A program made the position numbers and the translations under genes. Positions 8,358 to 16,439 of a stretch of 64,000 nt of DNA are shown piece after piece (position 1 is the first letter of the stretch; each line of letters opens with the position of its first letter). The notes below the pieces were generated by a model. The model was not told where the DNA came from, did not search any database, and worked only from the letters and a program-made list of their open reading frames with translations. The stretch is from contig JAFGWS010000138.1 of the NCBI GenBank assembly GCA_016937035.1, positions 1-64,000 of the forward strand, read 5' to 3'. Origin of the DNA: Pontiellaceae bacterium (GTDB lineage Bacteria; Verrucomicrobiota; Kiritimatiellia; Kiritimatiellales; Pontiellaceae).

Positions 8358-9011
8358 ATGAGAGCCATTAAGTCATGTTTGTTTTGTGCTGGTGCGCTGG
8401 TTTTACTTACCGGAGTTTGCTGCGCAGAGCAGGAGTACAGTCGAGAGCGTTATCAGATCATTATTGAACGTGCGCCGTTTGGAAAGGCGGCGGTCGTAAT
8501 TGAATCTGAAATGCCCGCCGGTTTCAATAATGCCGATTTGCCCAATCTGGAAAGTCAGTATCGACTCAGTTTTCTCATGAAATCGGAAACGGATGGAGAA
8601 ATCCGCGCCGGTTTCCAGAATCTAAAACCTCAACCCGGTGAATCGAGGAGCGAAATTATTTCCGTCAACGAAACCTATAATGGAATAACGCTGATTGATG
8701 TTGATCTGAAAAAGTCAACCGCCGACGTGGAATACGGTGGCAGCGTGATGACGCTTACGATGAAAGCGGTTAAACAGCCCACGAGAGGCCGAAACACAGG
8801 AAACAATCCAGATCAGGAGCCGATGGTTGCCGTTGAGGTTGTTCAGTTGTCCCCAGAGGAGCTGGCTTTGCGGAGGGAGGAAAATCTTATCCGGAGCCAA
8901 GAAATCCAGATGGATGTTTTGCGCAAAGGACAACCGCCTCTTCCCGTTCCATTGACGCAGGAGATGGACGATCAACTCGTTTTTGAAGGGGTGTTGCCGC
9001 CGTTGGAGTAA
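8358..9011 (+). CDS. Exported protein, paralogue 1 of the EYSRERYQ pair
   Basis: A 217-residue protein with a signal peptide (hydrophobic CLFCAGALVLLTGVCC, cleavage near CCA-EQ). The mature start EYSRERYQIIIERAPFG is nearly identical to that of the next gene, and the two share a beta-rich domain (SETDGEIRAGFQNL and ITLIDVDLKKSTADVEYGG). The pattern of a strand, a short turn and a strand ending in a Gly followed by hydrophobic residues recalls the small HR-type domains of GspC/PilP secretion and pilus proteins. That resemblance is weak and unproven. The C-terminus (from ~165) is Glu- and Pro-rich. The ribosome site AAGGCGG precedes ATG. Function is unknown. Confidence 0.7.
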   Translation: MRAIKSCLFCAGALVLLTGVCCAEQEYSRERYQIIIERAPFGKAAVVIESEMPAGFNNADLPNLESQYRLSFLMKSETDGEIRAGFQNLKPQPGESRSEIISVNETYNGITLIDVDLKKSTADVEYGGSVMTLTMKAVKQPTRGRNTGNNPDQEPMVAVEVVQLSPEELALRREENLIRSQEIQMDVLRKGQPPLPVPLTQEMDDQLVFEGVLPPLE

Positions 9012-9151
9012 GGTCTTTTGCAGAGAAAGCAAGTTGATTCGGCGAGATGGTCAGGCGAATATCAGCGCCGGCTGAGACAATATTTTCAGTAAAATTTCCG
9101 TTGTATTCACGCTGCAGCATTGTATGCAGTTATTATTCGGAGGACAGAATC

Positions 9152-9907
9152 ATGAAGATTGAAAAAAAATACATCATTTTATTTTTTGGACTTGCCTTGT
9201 TTGGTGAGATTGCCGTGACATCTTATGCGCAAGAAGAGTATTCAAGAGAACGGTACCAGCTCATTGTTGACCGGGCACCCTTTGGTGCGGCTGCTGAAGA
9301 GATAATCCTTCCCGGCGGTGTCGCCAACCCTGAGGTTGTTCAGGATCTGCAAGAGCAGGTTCGTCTCAATTTTTTGCTTCAATCTGAGGACGAGGGAACG
9401 ATTAAAGCCGGGTTTCAGGTTCTTCGCCCAGTCGCCGGACAGCCGAAGAGTTTTGTTCTGGAAGAGGGTGAAAATTATCAACAAATACGGATTAAATTAA
9501 TCAGCGTTGATTTGGAAAACTCGATTGCCAATGTGGAATATAATGGGCTTTCCGTACCGCTTGAGCTGGGGGCGACGCCAGCGAATGCAGGACGCAACGT
9601 CCGAGGACGAACGACGACAACATCTGTGGCCGGAATTACAAGACCGACCGGCACTGCCGCAACAAGCGTTACGCGACGCTTTGAAAATGGGTTTCAACCG
9701 ACGATGACAGGCAACACTGCGCAGCCGCCGATACCGACGACTACCACCACCACTGGACAGCCGCCGATGCCCGGCGGAATGGAAGGCGGTTTCCCGGGGA
9801 TGGAAGGTGGTTTCCCCGGAACGGAAGGTGGTTTCCCCGGGATGGAAGGTGGTTTCCAAGGAATGGGGGGGGGTATGGGTGGTCAAGGTGGTCGTCGCGG
9901 CCGATAA
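9152..9907 (+). CDS. Exported protein, paralogue 2 with Gly-rich heptapeptide repeats
   Basis: A 251-residue paralogue of the preceding gene. It has a signal peptide (IILFFGLALFGEIAVTSYA), then EEYSRERYQLIVDRAPFG, the shared beta domain (EGTIKAGFQVLRPV, LISVDLENSIANVEYNG), a Thr-rich linker, and a tail of four GMEGGFP-type heptapeptides ending GGMGGQGGRRGR. GGAGGA before ATG 9152 sets the start; the frame is open 35 codons further upstream but without signals. The two genes probably arose by tandem duplication, and the second then gained the Gly-rich tail. Function is unknown; both are predicted periplasmic or surface proteins. Confidence 0.7.
   Translation: MKIEKKYIILFFGLALFGEIAVTSYAQEEYSRERYQLIVDRAPFGAAAEEIILPGGVANPEVVQDLQEQVRLNFLLQSEDEGTIKAGFQVLRPVAGQPKSFVLEEGENYQQIRIKLISVDLENSIANVEYNGLSVPLELGATPANAGRNVRGRTTTTSVAGITRPTGTAATSVTRRFENGFQPTMTGNTAQPPIPTTTTTTGQPPMPGGMEGGFPGMEGGFPGTEGGFPGMEGGFQGMGGGMGGQGGRRGR
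9776..9859 (+). repeat. Four 21-bp in-frame tandem repeats (GMEGGFP)
   Basis: The unit ggaatggaaggcggtttcc(cg) occurs four times with small changes, each 21 bp and in frame, giving GMEGGFP, GMEGGFP, GTEGGFP and GMEGGFQ. The near identity at DNA level points to recent expansion, and the copy number may vary between strains. Confidence 0.9.
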
Positions 9908-9938
9908 ATATATTGATGGTGTGATTTTAGATTTAGAA

Positions 9939-9968
9939 AAGGCGAGGTTCATGGACCTCGCCTTATTA
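9939..9968. terminator. Hairpin between converging genes
   Basis: AAGGCGAGGT (9939-9948) pairs perfectly with ACCTCGCCTT (9955-9964) around TCATGG. The T run is short on the plus strand, while the minus strand has the better U tract (aaaa before the stem). It probably serves both the exported-protein gene and aroQ. Confidence 0.7.
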
Positions 9969-10001
9969 CATTGCACGAGTCTACTTTAATGCATCTGTTG
10001 A

Positions 10002-10451
10002 TCAGCGGTTTTTGAGGACTTGAATCAATGCTTGGAGTGCAAGCGTGTAGCCGAAGCCTTTGAATCCCATAATCTGGCCGACACAGGCTGAGACCGTCAG
10101 GTTTGTCTGACGGATTTTTTCTCGGGTGTGCGTGTTGCTTAAGTGGATTTCCACGGCGGGAACAAGATTGGACACGGCTTTGAGCGCATCGTACAAAGCG
10201 AGGCTTGTATGCGTCAGTGCCGCCGGGTTAATGATAATCCCGTCATATACTCCCCGCGTTTCGCCAATCCAAGTGATCAGCTCTGCTTCTGAGTTTGATT
10301 GCCGGAATTCAATTTCGATGTCGGCTGAAAGCTGTTCGGCGCATATCCGCAATTGAGTTTCAATATCCGCCAACGTTTCTTTTCCGTAAATTTCAGGCTC
10401 ACGCGATCCAAGCAAATTCAGATTGGGGCCGTTCAGCACAAGAATCTTCAT
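10002..10451 (-). CDS. aroQ: 3-dehydroquinate dehydratase, type II
   Basis: A 149-residue type II dehydroquinase, third step of the shikimate pathway (3-dehydroquinate to 3-dehydroshikimate). It has the family opening ILVLNGPNLNLLGSREPEIYG, with Asn and the flexible-loop Arg/Tyr. It also has FRQSNSEAELITWI, the INPAALTHTSLALYDAL substrate loop and VEIHLSNTHTREKIR with the catalytic His region. Length is typical. The start is the ATG at 10449-10451 with GGAGG eight bases upstream; an extra 18 in-frame codons upstream are not needed. The chorismate synthase gene of the same pathway lies at 28.7 kb. Confidence 0.95.
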   Translation of the reverse strand: MKILVLNGPNLNLLGSREPEIYGKETLADIETQLRICAEQLSADIEIEFRQSNSEAELITWIGETRGVYDGIIINPAALTHTSLALYDALKAVSNLVPAVEIHLSNTHTREKIRQTNLTVSACVGQIMGFKGFGYTLALQALIQVLKNR

Positions 10452-10796
10452 ATGTTCCTCCAAATGCGGCTCAAGATAATTCAGCCGCAGCTCGGAAACA
10501 AGCATAACCCGCAGTAGTCCTTAACTTCCCAAATCCAATGCTTTCAGATGGAATAGCGTCAAACCGTTAGCAACGGTGTTAGCTTACAACACTCCTCTTG
10601 GGCGGGTTGTATTTTTTCTTTTGTTTAAATTTTCTGGCTCGAAGCTTGGGCGGGTTGTCGCTTTAAGAAGTGGAAGCGCTGTAGATAAATTTGGTATACG
10701 GTGGAGTTGAATGATTTTGAGGTTTTGGGCGAGCGTTTTGCGCAACTAAGTTGGCGGTTGATTGGATCTGTGAACGCTAAGTTTGAGGGTGGAATA
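10452..10796. promoter_or_regulatory. Control region upstream of the glycosidase cluster
   Basis: No gene is supported here. It holds a perfect 14-bp direct repeat CTTGGGCGGGTTGT at 10597-10610 and 10645-10658. A small hairpin CCGTT-AGC-AACGG lies at 10564-10576. TGGAAGCGCT at 10671-10680 matches one half and the central CG of LacI/GalR-family operators. These may be regulator sites for the GH97-GH43-GH27 genes; the assignments are tentative. Confidence 0.4.
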
Positions 10797-12815
10797 ATGA
10801 AAACAGGATTGGGTGTGAAAGGGTTTTGCATCGCGATTGCAGTTGCGTGTTTATGCAGCGGCGGACTGACAAGAGCTGCCGATGAAGTGCTGCAGTTGGT
10901 TTCGCCGGACGGGAAGAACGTCATTCATTTCTCGATGGCCGAAGGCAAACCCATGTATCGGGTAACCCGAGTGGATAAGGATATAATTGATCCTTCGGCG
11001 ATGGGATTTGTGTTTAAGGCGGGGCATGCTTCGCTGGGCGCCATGGAGTTGGCATCGGCCAAGGTGACGAGTCTGGACGAAGCTTGGACGCAGGTTTGGG
11101 GCGAGAAGCAGGAGATCCGCAACCATTTCAACCAGTTGGCGGTTTCGCTGCGCGAGACCGGCGGAAAGAAGCGTACACTCAACATTGAATTCCGCGCGTT
11201 CGACGATGGTATTGCCTTCCGCTATCTCTATCCTCAGCAGGGCGAAAGCGATTTGGTGATTATGGATGAGCTGACCGAATTCAACCTCTCCGCCGATGGC
11301 GAGGCCTGGTGGATCGGCGCATATCAGGATAACCGCTATGAATATCTGACAACAAAGTCGAAGGTCAGCGAATTGGATAAGGTACACACGCCGTTGACCA
11401 TTAAGAGCGATAATGGGCTGTACCTCAGCTTCCACGAAGCCCGTCTGGTGGATTTTGCCGGCATGGCGCTGGCGCATACGGATGGAGCGCACCTTAAGGC
11501 GGATCTAATCCCGTGGGCCGACGGAGATCGGGTGAAGACGACGGGAGAGTTTGTCTCGCCGTGGCGCACGTTGCAGATTTCGGAAGATGCCGCCGGGCTG
11601 ATTACCTCCTATTTGATTCTAAATCTGAACGATGAACCGGTGCTGGAGGACACATCGTGGATCAAGCCGTACAAATATCTGGGCATCTGGTGGGGCATGC
11701 ACATTGGAAAATACACGTTCTGGGAAAGTGAAAAGCAGGGCGCGACCACCAAGAACGCGTTTGAATATATCGATTACTGCGAGAAGCTGGGCATCGACCA
11801 TCTGCTGATTGAAGGCTGGAATAAGGGATGGACGGAGGCGTGGTATGAAAATGCCATGCATATGTTCAGCTTTACCGATGAGGCCGACGGTTTTGATCTC
11901 AAGAAAGTAACCGACTATGCCCGCGAAAAGGGCGTCAGCATTATCGGCTATCACGAGACCGGCTCCAATATTATCAATTACCGCAAGCAGATCGACGACG
12001 GCATGGTGCTGTATAAATCCATGGGCATGCACGATATTAAGATCGGCCAGGTCGGCTCGCGGCTCAATATGGAAGAGTGGCACCACGGTCAGTTCGGGGT
12101 GAACTATTACCGCGAGGTGCTCAAAAAAGCAGCGGAGTATCAATTAGCGGTCAATTTCCATGAGCCGATCAAGGATACCGGCGAGCGCCGAACCTATCCG
12201 AATATGATGTCCCGTGAAGGTGCGCGCGGTCAGGAATATAATGCATGGAGCGAAGGTAACCCGCCGTCGCACACGGCCACGATTCCCTTTACCCGTATGC
12301 TGAGTGGTCCGATGGACTTTACACCGGGCATTTTTGATGTCGGTATCTCGCAGGGCTATCCGGGGCGCGATGTGCACACCACGCTGGCCAAGCAGCTGTC
12401 GCTCTATGTTGTGCTCTATTCGCCGATTCAGATGCTGGCCGATCTGCCGGAAAACTATGTGGACCACCCGGCGTTTAAATTCCTGCAGGGTGTGCCGGTT
12501 GATTGGTACGATACGAAGGTGCTGAACGCGGAGATCGGCGAATATATCACGACGGTGCGGAAAGACCGCAACAGCGACGACTGGTATCTGGGCAGTCTGA
12601 CCAACGAAGATCCTCGCAGTTTTGAGGTTTCACTCTCGTTCCTTGATGAGGACGCGGAATATACGGCCGAAATCTATGCGGACGCAGACGGGATTACCTG
12701 GCAGAACAAGGCCGATCAGGTGACCATTTCCAAGAAGATGGTCACGTCAAAGGATACGTTGAGTCTCACACTCGCTCCGGGCGGAGGTGCTGCGGTTCGA
12801 TTCACTAAAAAGTAG
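10797..12815 (+). CDS. GH97 family glycosidase, secreted
   Basis: A 672-residue secreted enzyme. The signal peptide is GFCIAIAVACLCSGGLTRA, followed by the GH97 N-terminal beta-sandwich (LVSPDGKNVIHFSMAEGKPMYRV). The (beta/alpha)8 barrel includes KYLGIWWGMHIGKYTFW, IDHLLIEGWNKGW, AVNFHEPIKDTGERRTYPN and REGARGQEYNAW, and a C-terminal beta domain follows. GH97 contains inverting alpha-glucosidases (SusB-like) and retaining alpha-galactosidases. The FHEP and RGQEYNAW glutamates resemble the inverting group, so alpha-glucosidase is favoured but not proved. Start ATG 10797 has GAGGGTGG upstream and a proper signal peptide; the frame is open 32 codons earlier. It is the first gene of a three-gene hydrolase cluster. 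Confidence 0.88.
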   Translation: MKTGLGVKGFCIAIAVACLCSGGLTRAADEVLQLVSPDGKNVIHFSMAEGKPMYRVTRVDKDIIDPSAMGFVFKAGHASLGAMELASAKVTSLDEAWTQVWGEKQEIRNHFNQLAVSLRETGGKKRTLNIEFRAFDDGIAFRYLYPQQGESDLVIMDELTEFNLSADGEAWWIGAYQDNRYEYLTTKSKVSELDKVHTPLTIKSDNGLYLSFHEARLVDFAGMALAHTDGAHLKADLIPWADGDRVKTTGEFVSPWRTLQISEDAAGLITSYLILNLNDEPVLEDTSWIKPYKYLGIWWGMHIGKYTFWESEKQGATTKNAFEYIDYCEKLGIDHLLIEGWNKGWTEAWYENAMHMFSFTDEADGFDLKKVTDYAREKGVSIIGYHETGSNIINYRKQIDDGMVLYKSMGMHDIKIGQVGSRLNMEEWHHGQFGVNYYREVLKKAAEYQLAVNFHEPIKDTGERRTYPNMMSREGARGQEYNAWSEGNPPSHTATIPFTRMLSGPMDFTPGIFDVGISQGYPGRDVHTTLAKQLSLYVVLYSPIQMLADLPENYVDHPAFKFLQGVPVDWYDTKVLNAEIGEYITTVRKDRNSDDWYLGSLTNEDPRSFEVSLSFLDEDAEYTAEIYADADGITWQNKADQVTISKKMVTSKDTLSLTLAPGGGAAVRFTKK

Positions 12816-12851
12816 AGGCTCGTTCAGAGCCGGTTGCAGAGAGAAAACAAC

Positions 12852-14435
12852 ATGAAAAAGATCGCCATTATTTCGTTACTTGTGGTGTGGGGCGCTGTTT
12901 CCGGTGCACAAGTACATGATAATCCGTTTGCGGTGAAGCCTGATCCGTCCGAGCCGATCACCTATAATAATCCGGTGATTCCGGGCTTCCACTCCGATCC
13001 AAGCATCTGCCGCGCCGGGGAAGACTATTATCTGGTGACTTCCACCTTCGAATATTTTCCCGGCATTCCGGTGTATCACAGTAAGGATTTGGTCAACTGG
13101 GAGCTGATCGGCCACTGCATTCATCGCAAGGAACAGTTTCCCCGGGGGATGAATATTTATGCCTGCACGATCCGGTATCACGAAGGCACCTTCTATATGA
13201 TCACCACCGATATCAACGGACTCGGCAATTTTTATATGACCGCTACGGATCCGGCGGGGCCTTGGTCCGATCCGATGGCCATCGATCTTCCCGGCATTGA
13301 TCCGGATCTGTTTTTTGATGACGATGGAAAGGTCTACGCCATGTCGTCGGAGTTTTATTTGTATGAGATCGATGTGAAAACCGGCAAACGCCTGACCGAG
13401 GGCAAGAAGGTTTGGTGGGGAACCGGCGGACGTTATGCCGAAGGTCCGCACATCTATAAGAAGGATGGATTCTACTACCTGATGGCCGCCGAAGGCGGAA
13501 CCGAAGAGGCGCACTGCGAAAATATTGCCCGCAGCAACACGATATGGGGCCCCTATACTGAAAATCCGGCCAATCCGATTCTGGCGCACGCAAACGCCGC
13601 CGCGCAGGGAAATCCGATTCAGGGCGTCGGCCATGCCGATATGGTTCAGGCACACGACGGCTCGTGGTGGATGGTTTGTCACGGCTACCGCAAGGTCGTC
13701 GATTATCCCGTCCACCATATTCTTGGACGTGAAACCTGTCTGGTGCCGGTCAACTGGGCAAAATATGCCTGGCCGACGATCAATGGAAACGGAACCGTTA
13801 CTATCGACATGAGAACGCCGACGCTGCCGCTGAAGCCGTTCCCAACCAAATCTCCGCGCGATGAATTTGAGGGCTCCAAGCTCGGCCTCGAGTGGAACTT
13901 TATCCGCATCCCGACCGACTATTATACGATCAGCGACGGCGTGCTGCGCATCAAAGGACAGCCGCAGCGTATCGGCGAACGCGGTTCTCCCTCATTCATT
14001 GGCCGCCGGATTCAGAGCAATGATTTTACGGCCGAAACGACGATGAATTTTAACCCTGCAAAGGAGAATGAAGAAGCGGGCTTTATTCTGCTCCATGAGA
14101 GCCAGCATTTTGATCTTCGCGTCAAAAAATCCGGTGATTCCCGTGTGCTTTATGTGCAGCTGAAATTCGGATCGGTGGTTTATAAAACCGAAGAGGTTGT
14201 TCTTCGTCCGGGGCCTGTAAAGTTGCGGATTCAGGGCGCGCGCCAGCGCCTCAATTTTGCCTATGCACAGGGGAATGATGCGTTCAAGCAGCTTGAAAGC
14301 GTGGAGGCACGTTACCTGAGCACAGAAACCGTCGGCGGCTTTACGGGAATCTATGTTGGGTTTTATGCCACCGGCAACGGCTCCGCATGTGAAGACGAGG
14401 CCGTGTTTGACTATTTTGAATACCGCGCCGATTAG
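12852..14435 (+). CDS. GH43 family beta-xylosidase / arabinofuranosidase, secreted
   Basis: A 527-residue enzyme with a signal peptide (IAIISLLVVWGAVSGAQ). The five-bladed propeller starts NPVIPGFHSDPSICRAG (catalytic base Asp in HSDPSI). It continues with LPGIDPDLFFDDDGK (pKa-modulating Asp) and GGRYAEGPHIYKKDG (general acid Glu). The C-terminal beta-sandwich from ~345 (PRDEFEGSKLGLEWNFIRIP) is typical of GH43 xylosidases of the XynB type. It probably removes xylose or arabinose from xylan oligosaccharides. It lies 36 bases after the GH97 gene. AGAGAG is the nearest ribosome-like element. Substrate is inferred from subfamily motifs. Confidence 0.88.
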   Translation: MKKIAIISLLVVWGAVSGAQVHDNPFAVKPDPSEPITYNNPVIPGFHSDPSICRAGEDYYLVTSTFEYFPGIPVYHSKDLVNWELIGHCIHRKEQFPRGMNIYACTIRYHEGTFYMITTDINGLGNFYMTATDPAGPWSDPMAIDLPGIDPDLFFDDDGKVYAMSSEFYLYEIDVKTGKRLTEGKKVWWGTGGRYAEGPHIYKKDGFYYLMAAEGGTEEAHCENIARSNTIWGPYTENPANPILAHANAAAQGNPIQGVGHADMVQAHDGSWWMVCHGYRKVVDYPVHHILGRETCLVPVNWAKYAWPTINGNGTVTIDMRTPTLPLKPFPTKSPRDEFEGSKLGLEWNFIRIPTDYYTISDGVLRIKGQPQRIGERGSPSFIGRRIQSNDFTAETTMNFNPAKENEEAGFILLHESQHFDLRVKKSGDSRVLYVQLKFGSVVYKTEEVVLRPGPVKLRIQGARQRLNFAYAQGNDAFKQLESVEARYLSTETVGGFTGIYVGFYATGNGSACEDEAVFDYFEYRAD

Positions 14436-14542
14436 AGGATGGCCGCTTGTTTGGGGTTGCCTTTTCAGCCCTTATGACTGAAAGTTTTTAAAATGATGGT
14501 GGGCTGGAACGTCTGCTGAAAAAGCGGGGAGGAATGGGGTTT

Positions 14543-16339
14543 ATGATTAAAAAAGTTACTGTTTGGTTGGCGGTCGCACTGGCGGCTGGATGCGTGAATG
14601 CAGAAACAAAGTTCAGAACGTGGGCGGAGACCCCTCCGCTGGGCTGGAACAGCTGGGACTGTTTCGGTACGACGGTGACGGAGGCGCAGACCAAAGCGCA
14701 GGCCGATGCGATGGCGCAATATCTGAAACCGTACGGCTGGACCTATCTGACCGTGGATATTCAGTGGTACGAACCGAATTCGAAAGGCCATTCTTACACG
14801 CCCGGCGCAAAGCTTCAGATGGATGAATACAGCCGTCTTACGCCCGCGCTGACCAAGTTCCCCTCGGCGGCCGACGGCAAAGGCTTCAAGCCGCTGGCGG
14901 ACTATGTGCATTCCAAGGGATTGAAGTTCGGCATTCATATGATGCGCGGTATTTCCAAACAGGCCGTGCGCGAAAATACGCCGATTCTCGGAACGCATGT
15001 CCGCGCAGTGGACATTGCCAACCAGCGCAGCACCTGTTCGTGGAATCCCGATATGTTCGGCGTGGATATGAGCAAAGAGGGCGCGCAGGAATATTATGAT
15101 TCGCTCTTCGAAATGTATGCCTCGTGGGGCGTCGATTTAGTGAAGATCGACGACATTGCCCGCCCGTATGACGCGGTTCAGCAGGCGGAAATTGAGGCCA
15201 TTCGTAAGGCCATCGATACCTGCGGACGTCCGATGATTCTGAGCCTTTCGCCCGGCGATACGCCGATTGAAAAGGGTGAGCACGTGATGAACCACGCCAA
15301 CATGTGGCGTATCTCCGACGACTTCTGGGACCGCTGGCTGCCGCTCTACGGCATGTTCGGTCGACTGGAAAAGTGGACGCCGTATCGCACCGAAGGCTCC
15401 TGGCCGGATGCGGATATGCTGCCGTTCGGGATTGTTGAATTTGACCGCGAAACGCGGTTCACCCAAGACGAACAGATCACCTGCATGAGCCTGTGGTGTA
15501 TCGCCCGCTCGCCGTTGATTCTCGGGGCCGACATGACACAGATGGATGATTTTACGCTCAAGCTCCTTACAAACCCCGAGGTGCTTTCCGTGAATCAGAA
15601 GAGCAGCAATAATCGCCAGCTTTCGCGTGAAGATGATTTGGTTGTGTGGGTGGCGGACGTGCCCGACAGCGACGATAAATATGTGGCGCTCTTTAATGCC
15701 CAGAGTAACGAAGATCCGTTTGATCTCTCTGTGGAGCCGGCGTATACGAGCCGCCGAATCGGCGGAGAGCCTAAATCGGACATCATTGATATCGAGGTGC
15801 CGATCACTGGCGCACGGCGTCTGGTGCTGGTCGTGGGCGACGGCGGTAACGGAGCTTACTATGACCACGCGGTTTGGATTGAACCGACGGTCTCCGGTCC
15901 GGCGGGAACGCTTAAACTGACGGATCTGAACTGGGGCGTGGCCAGCTCAGGCTGGGGCGAGGTGCGAAAAAACCGTACGGTGGATGATCGTCCGATCACC
16001 CTGAATGGAGAGCAGCTCGAAGGCATCGGTGCGCACGCGGTGTCGGCCGTCGAGTTTGAGCTGCCCGAGGGCTACGATGCCTTCACTGCCCGAGGCATGA
16101 TGAGCGAAGGCAGCGGCGGTTCCGGGCGTGTAGAGTTCAAGGTGCTGATCAATCCGGAAAAGCATCTGAAGCCGGAACAGAGCTTGGTGTCGGTTGATTT
16201 TGAGGACCTCGGGTTTACGGGAAAAGCGGAAGTGCGCGATCTGTGGGCGCAGAAAGATCTGGGCGAATTTGAAGAGTCGTTTGGTCAGAAGCTGTCGCTG
16301 CACGCCGCCGGGCTCTATCGTATTTCGCCCGTGCGTTGA
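14543..16339 (+). CDS. GH27 alpha-galactosidase with nested NPCBM domain, secreted
   Basis: A 598-residue enzyme. The signal peptide is short and ends at a Cys (VTVWLAVALAAGC), so it may be a lipoprotein. The GH27 barrel includes TPPLGWNSWDCFG, YLTVDIQWYEP, GVDLVKIDDIARPYD (nucleophile Asp) and NMWRISDDFWDRW (acid/base Asp). Near residue 455 a NPCBM-type carbohydrate-binding domain begins (LTDLNWGVASSGWGEV, GEQLEGIGAHAVSAVEFELP). The C-terminal beta-sandwich resumes after it (VSVDFEDLGFTGKAEVRDLW). The start is the ATG at 14543 with GGAGGA ten bases upstream; an ATG three codons earlier overlaps that site. Together with GH97 and GH43 it suggests attack on galactose- and xylose-bearing hemicellulose. 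Confidence 0.88.
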   Translation: MIKKVTVWLAVALAAGCVNAETKFRTWAETPPLGWNSWDCFGTTVTEAQTKAQADAMAQYLKPYGWTYLTVDIQWYEPNSKGHSYTPGAKLQMDEYSRLTPALTKFPSAADGKGFKPLADYVHSKGLKFGIHMMRGISKQAVRENTPILGTHVRAVDIANQRSTCSWNPDMFGVDMSKEGAQEYYDSLFEMYASWGVDLVKIDDIARPYDAVQQAEIEAIRKAIDTCGRPMILSLSPGDTPIEKGEHVMNHANMWRISDDFWDRWLPLYGMFGRLEKWTPYRTEGSWPDADMLPFGIVEFDRETRFTQDEQITCMSLWCIARSPLILGADMTQMDDFTLKLLTNPEVLSVNQKSSNNRQLSREDDLVVWVADVPDSDDKYVALFNAQSNEDPFDLSVEPAYTSRRIGGEPKSDIIDIEVPITGARRLVLVVGDGGNGAYYDHAVWIEPTVSGPAGTLKLTDLNWGVASSGWGEVRKNRTVDDRPITLNGEQLEGIGAHAVSAVEFELPEGYDAFTARGMMSEGSGGSGRVEFKVLINPEKHLKPEQSLVSVDFEDLGFTGKAEVRDLWAQKDLGEFEESFGQKLSLHAAGLYRISPVR

Positions 16340-16371
16340 GCGGTTTGAGGATCTGTTTCTTTAGCCACATG

Positions 16372-16396
16372 AGCCCCGGATCTTCCGGGGCTTTTT
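16372..16396 (+). terminator. Rho-independent terminator of the hydrolase cluster
   Basis: AGCCCCGGA pairs with TCCGGGGCT around TCT, followed by TTTT. It lies 33 bases after the GH27 stop and just before the converging ABC exporter operon. Confidence 0.92.
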
Positions 16397-16439
16397 GCGT
16401 TCATGAGGGCGTAAAAACAAATCAAGGACGAGCAGCGCT

